Under the pieces are notes generated by a model. It saw nothing but the letters and a program-made list of their open reading frames with translations. It did not search any database and was not told the origin of the DNA. From Lentiprolixibacter aurantiacus (GTDB taxonomy: Bacteria; Bacteroidota; Bacteroidia; Flavobacteriales; Flavobacteriaceae), in the NCBI RefSeq assembly GCF_026241225.1, contig NZ_JAPFQP010000002.1, positions 434,001 to 498,000 of the forward strand: a stretch of 64,000 nucleotides of DNA. Reading direction: 5' to 3'. This document shows, in pieces, positions 54,135-63,276 of this stretch (position 1 is the stretch's first letter; every line of letters begins with the position of its first letter). Made by a program: the position numbers and the translations under genes.

Positions 54135-56666
54135 ATGCGGAAGTCCTACCTTATCCTCCTGGGGAGTATATTTATCCTTTCTACAACACTGGCCCAGGCA
54201 CCTAAAAAGCATAGCTCATCTGAGTCGTACCAGCTCTTGGAAAAACTGAATTTCCTGGGGTCGGCCCTTTATATAGCCGCTCACCCTGACGATGAAAATA
54301 CAAGACTGATATCCTACCTTTCAAACGAGCTCAAAGCGCGTACCGGATACCTTTCAATAACCCGTGGTGACGGGGGTCAGAATTTGATCGGAACGGAACT
54401 GCGAGAATTACTGGGTGTTCTTAGGACTCAGGAATTACTGGCGGCAAGACGTGTTGACGGGGGGGAACAATTCTTTACAAGGGCCAATGATTTTGGGTAC
54501 TCCAAACACCCTAATGAAACTCTTCGTATTTGGGATAAGGAGGCCGTGCTCGGTGATGTGGTACGAGTCATAAGGAATTTCCGTCCGGATATCATTATTA
54601 ACCGTTTTGACCACCGTACCCCCGGTTCAACGCATGGGCACCATACCTCATCCGCAATTTTGAGTGTTGAGGCCTTTGACATCGCCGGGTCCAAAGAGGC
54701 TTATGCAGAACAACTGCAGACATTATCACCATGGCAGCCCAGGCGCATTTTCTTCAATACTTCATGGTGGTTCTATGGCAGCCCTGAAAATTTTGAAAAG
54801 GCCAACAAGGACAATATGCTCCAATTCGATATTGGCACTTACTACCCCATGAAGGGCCTTTCCAACAATGAGATTGCTGCGAAAGCAAGCAGTCAGCACC
54901 TAAGCCAGGGATTTGGCAGGGTCTCAGAAAGGGGATCTCAACCTGAATATATTGAATTGCTCAAGGGGGACCTTCCAGAGGACAAAACAGATCTTTTTGA
55001 CGGGATCAATACTACTTGGACCCGAGTGTCCGGGGGTAAAGCCATTGGCGAAATCCTGGATAAGGTACAGGCCAATTTCAATTTTAAAGATCCATCAACG
55101 CATCTTCCCGAATTAATGAAGGCTTATGATTTGATCACTGAGCTGGAAGATGCCCACTGGCGTGCAATCAAAACACGCCAGATGCAGGAATTGATCGTTG
55201 CGGTATCCGGGCTTTTTATCGAGGTTTCAGCAGCTGCCTCGGAGGCAACCCCGGGAAGTACGGCAGACCTCAATATTGAACTGGTTAACCGCAGTAAAGC
55301 CAATATGCGTCTGGTTTCTGTACAACTTGCCAATGGAAGGACGGACAGGAGAACTATTGAACTGGTCAATAACCAAAAGACAGAATTTACATTACAGACT
55401 CAAATAAATCCAAACACAACCTATACCAGTCCCTACTGGCTGGCAAAAAAAGGATCGCTGGGAATGTACAAGGTGGCAGACCCTGATCTCATAGGGAAAC
55501 CGGAAACACCTCGTGCACTGGTGGTTTCTTTCAATATGGAGATCGAAGGAAAACCCATAACCTTTGATCGAGATGTCATCCATAGATACTCCAAACCCGA
55601 TAAAGGTGAGCTCTATGAACCTTTTGAAATCCTTCCGGCTGCCACTGCAAGTTTCAAGGACAAGGTGCTTTTATTCACGGACGTCACTCCTAAAGAGGTT
55701 CCGGTAACCGTTGTTGCCCACAAGGATAATGTGGAAGGAGAGGTTGAGCTTAAAACAGCAGAGGGTTGGAAGGTTGATCAGTCTATTCAGAGGTTTTCCA
55801 TTGACAGGAAAGGAGAGGCTGTTACGCTGAATTTTATGCTTGAGCCACCTACAGGCGAAGCAGAAGAATATATCTACCCGATTATAAGGATTAACGGCAA
55901 GGAGATCACCCACCAATTGGAGGTTATCCCCTACTCCCATATCCCAAAGCAGTCGGTACTGCTGCCTGCTGAAGTTAAAGTAGTGCGCCTCAACCTGAAT
56001 AGAGCGGGAGAAAATATTGCTTATATACCGGGAGCCGGAGATAATGTTGCGGAGAGTTTAAGGCAAATAGGTTATCATGTTCAGGTTTTGGAACCTGAAC
56101 AGATCCAGCAGGGAGAACTTGATAAATTTGATGCCGTAGTGGTCGGAATCAGGGCCTACAATGTATCCGAGGACCTGAAGTTCCGGCAACCCTTACTTTT
56201 TGAGTACGTGGAAAACGGAGGCACCCTGGTTCTGCAATACAATACTGCAGGCCGCAGGGACAGACCCTATGAAGAACTCGCTCCATACCCCATCCAACTC
56301 TCCAGGGACCGGGTAACAGATGAGAATTCTGAGGTAATCTTTCTGGCTGGGGACCATCCCGTACTGAACTTTCCCAATACAATTACCAAAAAGGATTTTG
56401 ATGGCTGGGTGCAGGAACGCGGCTTGTATTTCCCTAATGAGTGGGACGAGCGTTTTACTCCTGTTTTATCAATGAATGATGAGGGAGAATCTCCAAAATC
56501 GGGCAGCTTATTAGTCGCACCCTATGGAAAAGGTCATTATATTTATACAGGGCTGAGTTTTTTCAGGGAACTACCTGCCGGGGTACCAGGAGCGTTCAAG
56601 TTATTTACCAACATCCTTTCAATAGGCAAGCAAGACCTGAAAAAGAAACCCAATATAAAGGGATAA
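54135..56666 (+). CDS. Large secreted PIG-L/LmbE-family deacetylase
   Basis: The protein has 843 residues from the ATG at 54135 (MRKSYLILLGS, signal ending TTLAQ). The PIG-L domain (~35-300) has zinc motif AAHPDDEN (His50-Glu54), ITRGDGGQNLIG and the later His ligands in THGHHTSSA. The middle (~370-610) is Ig-like beta. The C-terminal ~220 residues look like a flavodoxin/ThuA-type alpha/beta domain (FDAVVVGIRAYNV, GTLVLQYNT, GHYIYTGLSFFRELP). It probably deacetylates an N-acetylated sugar in the periplasm. It is followed at 1 bp by a membrane microprotein and then a sodium symporter. Confidence 0.9.
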   Translation: MRKSYLILLGSIFILSTTLAQAPKKHSSSESYQLLEKLNFLGSALYIAAHPDDENTRLISYLSNELKARTGYLSITRGDGGQNLIGTELRELLGVLRTQELLAARRVDGGEQFFTRANDFGYSKHPNETLRIWDKEAVLGDVVRVIRNFRPDIIINRFDHRTPGSTHGHHTSSAILSVEAFDIAGSKEAYAEQLQTLSPWQPRRIFFNTSWWFYGSPENFEKANKDNMLQFDIGTYYPMKGLSNNEIAAKASSQHLSQGFGRVSERGSQPEYIELLKGDLPEDKTDLFDGINTTWTRVSGGKAIGEILDKVQANFNFKDPSTHLPELMKAYDLITELEDAHWRAIKTRQMQELIVAVSGLFIEVSAAASEATPGSTADLNIELVNRSKANMRLVSVQLANGRTDRRTIELVNNQKTEFTLQTQINPNTTYTSPYWLAKKGSLGMYKVADPDLIGKPETPRALVVSFNMEIEGKPITFDRDVIHRYSKPDKGELYEPFEILPAATASFKDKVLLFTDVTPKEVPVTVVAHKDNVEGEVELKTAEGWKVDQSIQRFSIDRKGEAVTLNFMLEPPTGEAEEYIYPIIRINGKEITHQLEVIPYSHIPKQSVLLPAEVKVVRLNLNRAGENIAYIPGAGDNVAESLRQIGYHVQVLEPEQIQQGELDKFDAVVVGIRAYNVSEDLKFRQPLLFEYVENGGTLVLQYNTAGRRDRPYEELAPYPIQLSRDRVTDENSEVIFLAGDHPVLNFPNTITKKDFDGWVQERGLYFPNEWDERFTPVLSMNDEGESPKSGSLLVAPYGKGHYIYTGLSFFRELPAGVPGAFKLFTNILSIGKQDLKKKPNIKG

Positions 56667-56667
56667 T

Positions 56668-56769
56668 ATGAAACACGATTTTATCTGGAAAAAAGCATAC
56701 ACCTGGGTTCTTGTTTTGAATGCCCTGTATATCCTTTCCTTTTATCTAATCATGAAAGGATACCTGTAG
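56668..56769 (+). CDS. 33-residue single-helix membrane microprotein
   Basis: ATG 56668 to TAG 56769. The product starts MKHDFIWKKAY, has one helix (TWVLVLNALYILSFYLIM) and ends KGYL. It is separated by 1 bp from the PIG-L stop and by 1 bp from the symporter start, with the same strand and no room for its own promoter, so it is almost certainly translated. Small one-helix partners precede several sodium:solute symporters in bacteria, and I infer an accessory subunit. Too short for usual gene callers. Confidence 0.75.
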   Translation: MKHDFIWKKAYTWVLVLNALYILSFYLIMKGYL

Positions 56770-56770
56770 G

Positions 56771-58495
56771 ATGGCTTCACTGGACTGGATAATATTATCA
56801 GGGGCACTCCTTTTCATTGTGATCTACGGTGTGCTGAGGACCCGCGGCAGCAAAGATGTTTCGGACTATGTGCTGGGCGGCAAAAAGGCTAAATGGTGGA
56901 CTATTGGTCTTTCCGTTATGGCCACACAGGCCAGCGCCATCACCTTCCTTTCTACTCCGGGCCAGGCTTTCCATGACGGGATGGGCTTTGTGCAATTCTA
57001 TTTTGGCCTTCCATTGGCCATGATTATCATATGCATTGTATTCATTCCACTGTACCACAGGCTGAAAGTCTATACAGCTTATGAATTCCTCGAAAAGCGC
57101 TTCGATCTTAAAACCCGTACTCTGGCTGCTATACTCTTCCTTATCCAGAGAGGACTCGCTGCAGGAATTACCATTTTTGCGCCTTCCATAATCCTTTCTG
57201 CCGTATTGGGATGGGATCTGCGTACCCTGAATATTATCATTGGCCTCCTGGTTATTATTTACACGGTTTCCGGCGGAACCAAAGCCGTAAGCGTTACGCA
57301 TAAGCAACAGATGTTTATTATCATGACCGGAATGATCATGGCCTTTTTCTTTATCCTTGGGTACCTCCCTGCAGATATCACTTTTGACAAGGCTATGAAA
57401 ATTGCTGGTGCCAGTGGAAAGTTGGAAATACTGAATTTTGACCTCGATACTTCCAGCAGGTATACCTTCTGGAGCGGTATCACCGGAGGTCTTTTCCTCG
57501 CTCTGGCCTATTTCGGAACTGATCAAAGCCAGGTACAGCGATATCTGTCCGGCCAATCCGTTAGGGAAAGCCAATTGGGGCTTATTTTCAATGCCATTTT
57601 CAAGATACCCATGCAGTTCTTTATACTGCTGGTGGGCGTGATGGTTTTTGTTTTTTACCAGTACAATCCCTCCCCGCTGAACTTCAACCCAGCTGCAACG
57701 GAGGCTATTCTCAATTCCGATCGGGCAGAAGAATACCAGCTTCTCCAACAGGGGCATCTGGAAATTGAAAAAGAGAAAAAGGCAGCTCAGGATTCCTATT
57801 CCCTTGCTCTTGACTCTGGAAATCAGGATGAGATCCGCGGCGCCGAGACCCTGCTTACGGAAGTTATACAGATTGAAAAAAATAACCGGGATGCGGCACG
57901 GAGCCTTATTGCCAAAGCAGATGATGTTGTTGAGACCAATGACAAAGACTATGTCTTTATCCATTTCATCCTCAACTATCTGCCCACGGGCCTAATTGGC
58001 TTGCTGCTGGCGGTAATCCTGTCTGCTGCCATGTCTTCCACGGCTTCGGAACTCAATGCTCTTGGAACCATAACCGCTATAGACCTTTACAAGCGAAACA
58101 GAAAAGATTCCTTTGCAGCCAAACATTATGTAATGGCCTCCAAAGGGTTTACCCTACTTTGGGGTATAATAGCAATACTGATTGCCTGCGTCGCGAACCT
58201 GTTTGATAACCTGATACAATTAGTGAATATTATCGGATCTATATTCTACGGTAACGTGCTGGGGATTTTCCTTCTGGCATTCTTCTTCAAGTTTGTAAGG
58301 GGCAATTCGGTTTTTATTGCAGCAATTGCCACACAGGTAATTGTTATTATAGGATTTAGCCTGGATTGGATGTCGTACCTCTGGTTAAACGCCTTCGGTT
58401 GTGGTTTGGTGATCCTGTTGGCCTTACTGCTGGAGGTTTTTGACCGTTTCCAGAATAATCCTACCCTCGATAACATAAAAAAACCGACGGGTTAA
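56771..58495 (+). CDS. Sodium:solute symporter (SSS family)
   Basis: The protein has 574 residues with ~13 helices and LeuT-like inverted repeats. Family motifs are ATQASAITFLSTPGQAFHDG (helix 1 break), GGTKAVSVTHKQQMFIIM and LSAAMSSTASELNALGTI (Na2 site, Ser-Ser). A soluble, charged insert of ~85 residues (~310-395, helical, Glu/Lys/Gln-rich) splits helices 8-9 and is absent from standard members. Its coupling to the PIG-L gene suggests uptake of the deacetylated sugar product; the solute itself is unknown. Confidence 0.9.
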   Translation: MASLDWIILSGALLFIVIYGVLRTRGSKDVSDYVLGGKKAKWWTIGLSVMATQASAITFLSTPGQAFHDGMGFVQFYFGLPLAMIIICIVFIPLYHRLKVYTAYEFLEKRFDLKTRTLAAILFLIQRGLAAGITIFAPSIILSAVLGWDLRTLNIIIGLLVIIYTVSGGTKAVSVTHKQQMFIIMTGMIMAFFFILGYLPADITFDKAMKIAGASGKLEILNFDLDTSSRYTFWSGITGGLFLALAYFGTDQSQVQRYLSGQSVRESQLGLIFNAIFKIPMQFFILLVGVMVFVFYQYNPSPLNFNPAATEAILNSDRAEEYQLLQQGHLEIEKEKKAAQDSYSLALDSGNQDEIRGAETLLTEVIQIEKNNRDAARSLIAKADDVVETNDKDYVFIHFILNYLPTGLIGLLLAVILSAAMSSTASELNALGTITAIDLYKRNRKDSFAAKHYVMASKGFTLLWGIIAILIACVANLFDNLIQLVNIIGSIFYGNVLGIFLLAFFFKFVRGNSVFIAAIATQVIVIIGFSLDWMSYLWLNAFGCGLVILLALLLEVFDRFQNNPTLDNIKKPTG

Positions 58496-58506
58496 TGACC
58501 GCCGGT
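58477..58506 (-). terminator. Terminator of the DUF2911 gene
   Basis: On the minus strand ACCGGCGG pairs with CCGTCGGT (one G-U) across a TCATTAAC loop, and seven T residues follow. It overlaps the end of the convergent symporter gene. Confidence 0.8.
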
Positions 58507-58531
58507 CTTTCTTAAGCTGTTTTCTCTTGGA

Positions 58532-59374
58532 TTACATTGCACCCCATTCTTTGAGGGAATCCATGTTCATTTTTACATAATCCGCATTGTTGGCTGCCTT
58601 GGCATCTGCCAGTGATTTTTTAGCAGCTTTGATAGCTCCGGCCTTATCTCCCATCTTAGCATAAATAAGGGACTGTTGTCTGCTCATCCAAAAGGCCTGG
58701 TCGTTCATAGAAACGGCTTTGTCAATCCACATCTTGGCCTTGTTCAGATCCAAATCCTCCTGTAAATAGTAAAGGGCTGCAGAGAAATAGTCGTTAGCGG
58801 ACGGCCCACCCATGGCGGCTTCGATGCTTTGTTGTGCCTTAGCTCTGGTAGGAACCGCAAAAGGTACTCCTACTAAGGTTTTTTCCCACATCATACCCAG
58901 CGCGGCCCCGTTATTGGTAAGATTGTAGAAATTCATAGTAAATGTTTGGACATCGTCCGCAAGTGCGTATACCGGAACATTTATCTGTGCCGCTATCTTT
59001 GATTCATCCCAGTTAGAAGGTGTGCCTCCACCTGCTGTATCGGTGTAGAAGTAAATGTCCCAGCTGGATTGTCCTGGTTTGGTGAAAATCGCATACGTGC
59101 CGGCCTTAAGTGTAGTTTCACCAATGGTTACATCATCACTAAAGGTAATTTTAGTTCGTGCATTGGCACCGGTACGCCAGACCTTATCAAATGGTACCAG
59201 GTCTCCAAAAATGGTGCGGCCTCTCATGGATGGCCTGGAATACTCCAGGGTTACATCAGTAAGTCCAACTACCTGGTGAATTTTGGAAAATGGACTGGGC
59301 TGTGGGGTGGAAATTTGCCCCTGCAGGCTAAAAGACATTACTGCAGCAGCTACTAAAAGCAATAATTTTTTCAT
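58532..59374 (-). CDS. DUF2911 domain secreted protein
   Basis: The protein has 280 residues from the ATG at 59374 (MKKLLLLVAAAVMSFSLQGQ, signal peptide). The DUF2911 domain fills ~25-185 (TLEYSRPSMRGRTIFGDLVP, VWRTGANARTKITFSDDV, AGTYAIFTKPGQSSWDIYF). A helical TPR-like tail (~195-280, ALYYLQEDLDLNKAKMWID) follows. It is a periplasmic beta-sandwich protein of unknown role, abundant in Bacteroidota. It converges with the symporter. Confidence 0.88.
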   Translation of the reverse strand: MKKLLLLVAAAVMSFSLQGQISTPQPSPFSKIHQVVGLTDVTLEYSRPSMRGRTIFGDLVPFDKVWRTGANARTKITFSDDVTIGETTLKAGTYAIFTKPGQSSWDIYFYTDTAGGGTPSNWDESKIAAQINVPVYALADDVQTFTMNFYNLTNNGAALGMMWEKTLVGVPFAVPTRAKAQQSIEAAMGGPSANDYFSAALYYLQEDLDLNKAKMWIDKAVSMNDQAFWMSRQQSLIYAKMGDKAGAIKAAKKSLADAKAANNADYVKMNMDSLKEWGAM

Positions 59375-59464
59375 ATCAAAAGGTTTACGTGTTCCACACA
59401 AAGCTAAAGATTAACGCAGGTGCAGATTGTTAAGAAATCCTTAAATAAGCAACGTTTAGACAAT

Positions 59465-60622
59465 TCAATCCAGAAAAAAAGGTTTGGCAATTGTTGTGCC
59501 CCGGAGGTAAAAAGCTAGGTAGTAAACAGAACTGCTTAATGCAGATATATCAATTTGATTACCAGTGTTTTGATCGCCAATTAGCCCATCTACTCTGCGA
59601 CCTGTCGTATCAAATATTTCCCAGCCAATAACCTCCCTGTTGGTTTGCAGGGTATACTCCAGGGTCTTGGTTCCAAAAGGCACGAATACGGACAATTGGG
59701 TGCTCACTGTCTCTTCACCGGTATCACCGTTATCTTCAGGTTCTTCAACGATATCCTCAGTTTGCAGGCTGAATAGCGAGGGATTTAAAGTGATTGGAGG
59801 TGAATCCCTGCTAAAAGCCTCGGAAGACAGCAAATAGTTGTTTTCATCAATAGCAGCTATGGCCTCAATCTGCGCAAATCCAATATCCAGATTAAAACGT
59901 TGTCCCGATCCCGTTAAACTGAAAGGAGTAGCAAGGTCTGTAAGACGATAGAGGAAAGGCTGTAGTAAAGTGCTGTATCCCACAAAATAAACCACCTCTG
60001 ACCCCGTATGGTAAGCTGCTCCGGTTACCAGCCCGTTAATGGCATTGCTGCCTGCACGCTGCGCAATATAATCACCGGGTGTTTTGGGCAACGTATATGC
60101 AACAGTTCCAAGGGACTGCCATTGTTTGGTAAATACAATGAGTTCATCTCCATAAGAAATAAGCGCTTCAGCGTCCCAGTCACTATCGGTTTCCGCATCA
60201 AAAACAGTTTGGTCTGCGTACGAATAACTAATGACCTCGGCAGTTGCTGCAGTTCCTGTATCCAATTCCGATAAGAGTACACGATAAATCCTCAGGTCCG
60301 TCCGGGCACCCAGGTTATTACCAATATCACCGATATAGAGGTAACGCTCATCTCTGGCCAGGTCTTCCCAGTCTATATTCTGCGCTCCGTTAATTTGAAT
60401 GGTTCTTCGGATGCTGAAATTAAGGGTGTCAATTTCGTAAATCACTGCTTCTGATCCGGAGTCGTTATGGGTGTAAACCTTACCGTTGTAAAACATAAGA
60501 CCGGAAGTTTCCCGTATTTCCTGAGGCAAGGTACCCAGGAAGGACAGTTGTGGTTGTGCTTGAAGGCCAAACCCCAATAGCAATACAAGTATTTGTCCGA
60601 ACCGGATAATAAGTGTTCCCAT
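59465..60622 (-). CDS. Secreted beta-propeller-like protein with T9SS type A-like sorting domain
   Basis: The protein has 385 residues with a signal peptide (~1-22, GFGLQAQ). Residues ~25-285 have propeller-like repeats (MFYNGKVYTHNDSGSEAVIY, WEDLARDERYLYIGDIGNN, EALISYGDELIVFTKQW). The C-terminal ~80 residues (YTLQTNREVIGWEIFDTTGR … IDISALSSSVYYLAFY) resemble the type IX CTD sorting domain, which directs outer-membrane export and cleavage. No glycan-active motif was seen. Confidence 0.8.
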   Translation of the reverse strand: MGTLIIRFGQILVLLLGFGLQAQPQLSFLGTLPQEIRETSGLMFYNGKVYTHNDSGSEAVIYEIDTLNFSIRRTIQINGAQNIDWEDLARDERYLYIGDIGNNLGARTDLRIYRVLLSELDTGTAATAEVISYSYADQTVFDAETDSDWDAEALISYGDELIVFTKQWQSLGTVAYTLPKTPGDYIAQRAGSNAINGLVTGAAYHTGSEVVYFVGYSTLLQPFLYRLTDLATPFSLTGSGQRFNLDIGFAQIEAIAAIDENNYLLSSEAFSRDSPPITLNPSLFSLQTEDIVEEPEDNGDTGEETVSTQLSVFVPFGTKTLEYTLQTNREVIGWEIFDTTGRRVDGLIGDQNTGNQIDISALSSSVYYLAFYLRGTTIAKPFFLD

Positions 60623-60712
60623 ATCTCGCGGAAAAGGTACGAAATCGAGCCCAGCACAACCAAAAATTCGGCCATTCCGCTTTTTAAATAGCTGTCTGTA
60701 TCCAGAATTTAT

Positions 60713-60763
60713 TTTTGTTTAACAATATAAAAGCATATATTAAACAAAATGAGTTTATCTTTG
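60713..60763 (+). promoter_or_regulatory. Operator and promoter of the SRPBCC-SDR-photolyase operon
   Basis: A perfect 10-bp inverted repeat TTTTGTTTAA (60713-60722) and TTAAACAAAA (60740-60749) has a 17-bp spacer. The -7 box TATCTTTG (60756-60763) follows, 13 bp before the start codon. The left arm is itself part of the palindrome TTGTTTAACAA. The arrangement suits a dimeric regulator covering or recruiting to the -33 region. Confidence 0.65.
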
Positions 60764-60776
60764 TTCAAAAGCAAAG

Positions 60777-61274
60777 ATGAAAATCTACTCCTTACATGCC
60801 AGACAAGCGCTGCCTATCAAGAGGGATCAGGCCTGGGAATTTTTGTCTGATCCGGCTAACCTAAAGGTAATTACCCCAGATCATATGGGTTTTAAGATTC
60901 ATTCCGGCGCAGAAAGATCCATGTATGCAGGACAGATCATACAATATAAAGTTTCTCCTTTTCCAGGATTTACAACCAAGTGGGTAACCGAGATCACTCA
61001 TGTGGAAAAGGGCTCCTATTTTGTGGACGAGCAGCGTTTTGGGCCATACAAATTATGGCATCACAAGCATTTTATTCACCAGATTGATGAGGGAATGGAG
61101 ATGGAAGACCTTATCCATTACAAACTACCCCTGGGATGGCTGGGCCAGTTAGCACACCCCATTCTGGTTAAAAAGCAGTTAAAGCAAATCTTTTCCTACC
61201 GGGAAGCTAAACTCAAGGAGTTGTTTGGATCGGTTCCAGGTAAGGAAACCCAACTAAAATTCGATAGTTTTTAA
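60777..61274 (+). CDS. SRPBCC (START-like) family protein
   Basis: The protein has 165 residues. The start-like fold is seen in ALPIKRDQAWEFLSDPANLK, HMGFKIHSGAERSMYAGQII, the strand KVSPFPGFTTKWVTEITHV and the long C-terminal helix (LVKKQLKQIFSYREAKLKEL). Such proteins bind hydrophobic ligands; this branch regularly sits beside photolyase or SDR genes in marine bacteria. It is the first gene of a three-gene operon, with 1 bp to the next. Confidence 0.88.
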   Translation: MKIYSLHARQALPIKRDQAWEFLSDPANLKVITPDHMGFKIHSGAERSMYAGQIIQYKVSPFPGFTTKWVTEITHVEKGSYFVDEQRFGPYKLWHHKHFIHQIDEGMEMEDLIHYKLPLGWLGQLAHPILVKKQLKQIFSYREAKLKELFGSVPGKETQLKFDSF

Positions 61275-61275
61275 T

Positions 61276-61968
61276 ATGAAAAAGAACATTCTACTAATTG
61301 GAGGCTCCTATGGAATTGGCAATGCTCTTGCGTCAATGCTCCAAAACGGAAATCAGGTTTTTGTAGCTTCCCGGAGCAATGAAGGATTGGAAGGCATGAG
61401 TGTTACCCACATCCCTTTCGATGCCGCTTCGGATTCACTGGATTTAAGTGCCCTGCCCGGGGAACTTCATGGTTTTGTATATTGTCCGGGTAGCATTAAC
61501 CTTAAGCCGTTCAAGATGATGAGTACGGAATCCTTTGTTACGGATATGCAACTCAATTTCTTCAACCTCGTCAAGGTTACCAAAGAAGTTATGCCATTGA
61601 TGGCAACGGGTTCCAGCATTGTTTTTTTCAGCACAGTTGCGGTAGGTACAGGAATGCCTTTTCATAGCAGCGTGGCAGCAGCTAAAGGCGCTATTGAGGG
61701 CTTTGCCAAATCTCTGGCAGCTGAATATGCCCCTAAAATCAGATTCAATGTAGTAGCGCCATCCCTCGTGGATACGCCCCTAGCTTCCCGATTGCTGAGC
61801 AATGACCGCAAACGTGAAATGATGGCAGAACGCCATCCATTAAAGCGCTTTGGAAAAGCAGAAGATATTGCTGCAGCGGCAGCTTTCCTCTTGTCTGAGG
61901 ATAGTAGCTGGATGACCGGCCAGATACTCGGTATAGACGGTGGCCTTTCTACCTTAAACGTAAGCTAA
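61276..61968 (+). CDS. Short-chain dehydrogenase/reductase
   Basis: The protein has 230 residues with a classical SDR fold. NAD(P) loop LIGGSYGIGNALASML (TGxxxGxG variant GGSYGIG), YCPGSINLKPF, and the C-terminal VAPSLVDTPLASRL and GQILGIDGGLSTLNVS are present. In the active-site helix the usual YxxxK appears as HSSVAAAKGAIEGFA: the position of catalytic Tyr is not clearly kept, although Lys is. This may mean altered chemistry. It is followed immediately by the photolyase gene. Confidence 0.88.
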   Translation: MKKNILLIGGSYGIGNALASMLQNGNQVFVASRSNEGLEGMSVTHIPFDAASDSLDLSALPGELHGFVYCPGSINLKPFKMMSTESFVTDMQLNFFNLVKVTKEVMPLMATGSSIVFFSTVAVGTGMPFHSSVAAAKGAIEGFAKSLAAEYAPKIRFNVVAPSLVDTPLASRLLSNDRKREMMAERHPLKRFGKAEDIAAAAAFLLSEDSSWMTGQILGIDGGLSTLNVS

Positions 61969-63276
61969 ATGGCTCAGGAAGTCTGCTTGTTCTGGTTCAG
62001 GAGAGACCTGCGAATTGAAGATAATGCAGGTCTTTTTTCAGCTTTGAAATCGGGTTACCCTGTTCTGCCTCTGTTTATTTTTGATTCGGAAATCCTTAAT
62101 TCCCTGCCAGAAGACGATGCCCGTGTGAGTTTCATACACCAGAACCTACAGCGTATTCGGGAATCCCTCAAACAATCAGCCGCATCATCCTTAGCTATAT
62201 TTCAAGGTAAACCAGGAGAAGTTTTTCAAAATTTACTGGAAACATATGACGTTAAGTCCGTTTATACCAACGAAGACTACGAACCCTATGCCCTAAAACG
62301 GGATTCAGCCATATCAGCACTCCTGGCTGACCGCCAGATCCCTTTTATATCCTGTAAAGACCAGGTAGTTTTTGCTAAAGATGAGATTACCAAGGACGAT
62401 GGAAACCCTTATGTGGTATACACCCCCTACATGCGAAAATGGAAAGCTTCGCTGGAGCCGGTAAATCACCTGCAGGAGCATAACAGCCAGGATCATCTCA
62501 ATGCCCTGATAAAGGATACTGACCTCCCCAACCTGAGTCTGGAGGAAATCGGGTTCAGACCTTCGGAGATACAAGTACCGCCATATAAAGTAGATAGTTC
62601 CATAATTGACCAGTATGGTAAAAAAAGGGATTTCCCGGCCGTTAATGGCACCTCACGCCTTGGTCCACACCTCCGTTTCGGAACAGTTTCCATCCGTCAT
62701 CTGGCTAAAAAAGCCCTCAGGAGCAAGGAGGAAACTTTTCTTAATGAACTTATCTGGAGGGAATTTTTTATGCAGATCCTATGGCATTTCCCCAGAACGG
62801 TACACGAATCCTTTAAAAAGCAATACGATAATATTGTTTGGAGAAATGATCAATCCGAATTCGAAAAATGGAAAGAAGGAAAGACAGGATATGCCCTTGT
62901 AGACGCCGGCATGAGGGAACTGAATGCAACAGGCTATATGCACAACCGAGTTCGCATGCTGGTTGCCAGTTTCTTATGCAAGCATTTGCTCATTGACTGG
63001 CGTTGGGGAGAAGCCTATTTTGCAGAAAAGCTCCTGGATTTTGAACTGAGCAGCAATGTGGGCAACTGGCAATGGGCCAGTGGTAGCGGGGTGGATGCAG
63101 CTCCTTATTTCCGGATTTTCAACCCCATGACGCAAATCGAAAAATTCGACAAGCAACGACGATACATAAAAAGATGGGTTCCGGAATTTGAAACGGAGGC
63201 TTATCCCGAAAAAATAGTCGACCATAAAATGGCTCGCGAGCGCTGCCTGGAAACTTACAAGGCAGCCCTGAATTAA
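61969..63276 (+). CDS. phr: Deoxyribodipyrimidine photolyase (cryptochrome/photolyase family)
   Basis: The protein has 435 residues. The N-terminal antenna domain begins CLFWFRRDLRIEDNAGL. The FAD-binding domain (~205-430) has FPAVNGTSRLGPHLRFGTVS, FLNELIWREFFMQILWHFP, DAGMRELNATGYMHNRVRML and GNWQWASGSGVDAAPYFRIF. It repairs UV-induced cyclobutane dimers using blue light. The ATG directly follows the SDR stop, so the three genes are translationally linked and probably light- or UV-induced through the upstream palindrome. Confidence 0.93.
   Translation: MAQEVCLFWFRRDLRIEDNAGLFSALKSGYPVLPLFIFDSEILNSLPEDDARVSFIHQNLQRIRESLKQSAASSLAIFQGKPGEVFQNLLETYDVKSVYTNEDYEPYALKRDSAISALLADRQIPFISCKDQVVFAKDEITKDDGNPYVVYTPYMRKWKASLEPVNHLQEHNSQDHLNALIKDTDLPNLSLEEIGFRPSEIQVPPYKVDSSIIDQYGKKRDFPAVNGTSRLGPHLRFGTVSIRHLAKKALRSKEETFLNELIWREFFMQILWHFPRTVHESFKKQYDNIVWRNDQSEFEKWKEGKTGYALVDAGMRELNATGYMHNRVRMLVASFLCKHLLIDWRWGEAYFAEKLLDFELSSNVGNWQWASGSGVDAAPYFRIFNPMTQIEKFDKQRRYIKRWVPEFETEAYPEKIVDHKMARERCLETYKAALN

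Noticed and set aside
56798-57964. 388-codon ORF on the minus strand under the symporter
   Set aside because: It is antisense to a clear SSS symporter with conserved motifs; the long open frame is a by-product of its codon composition.
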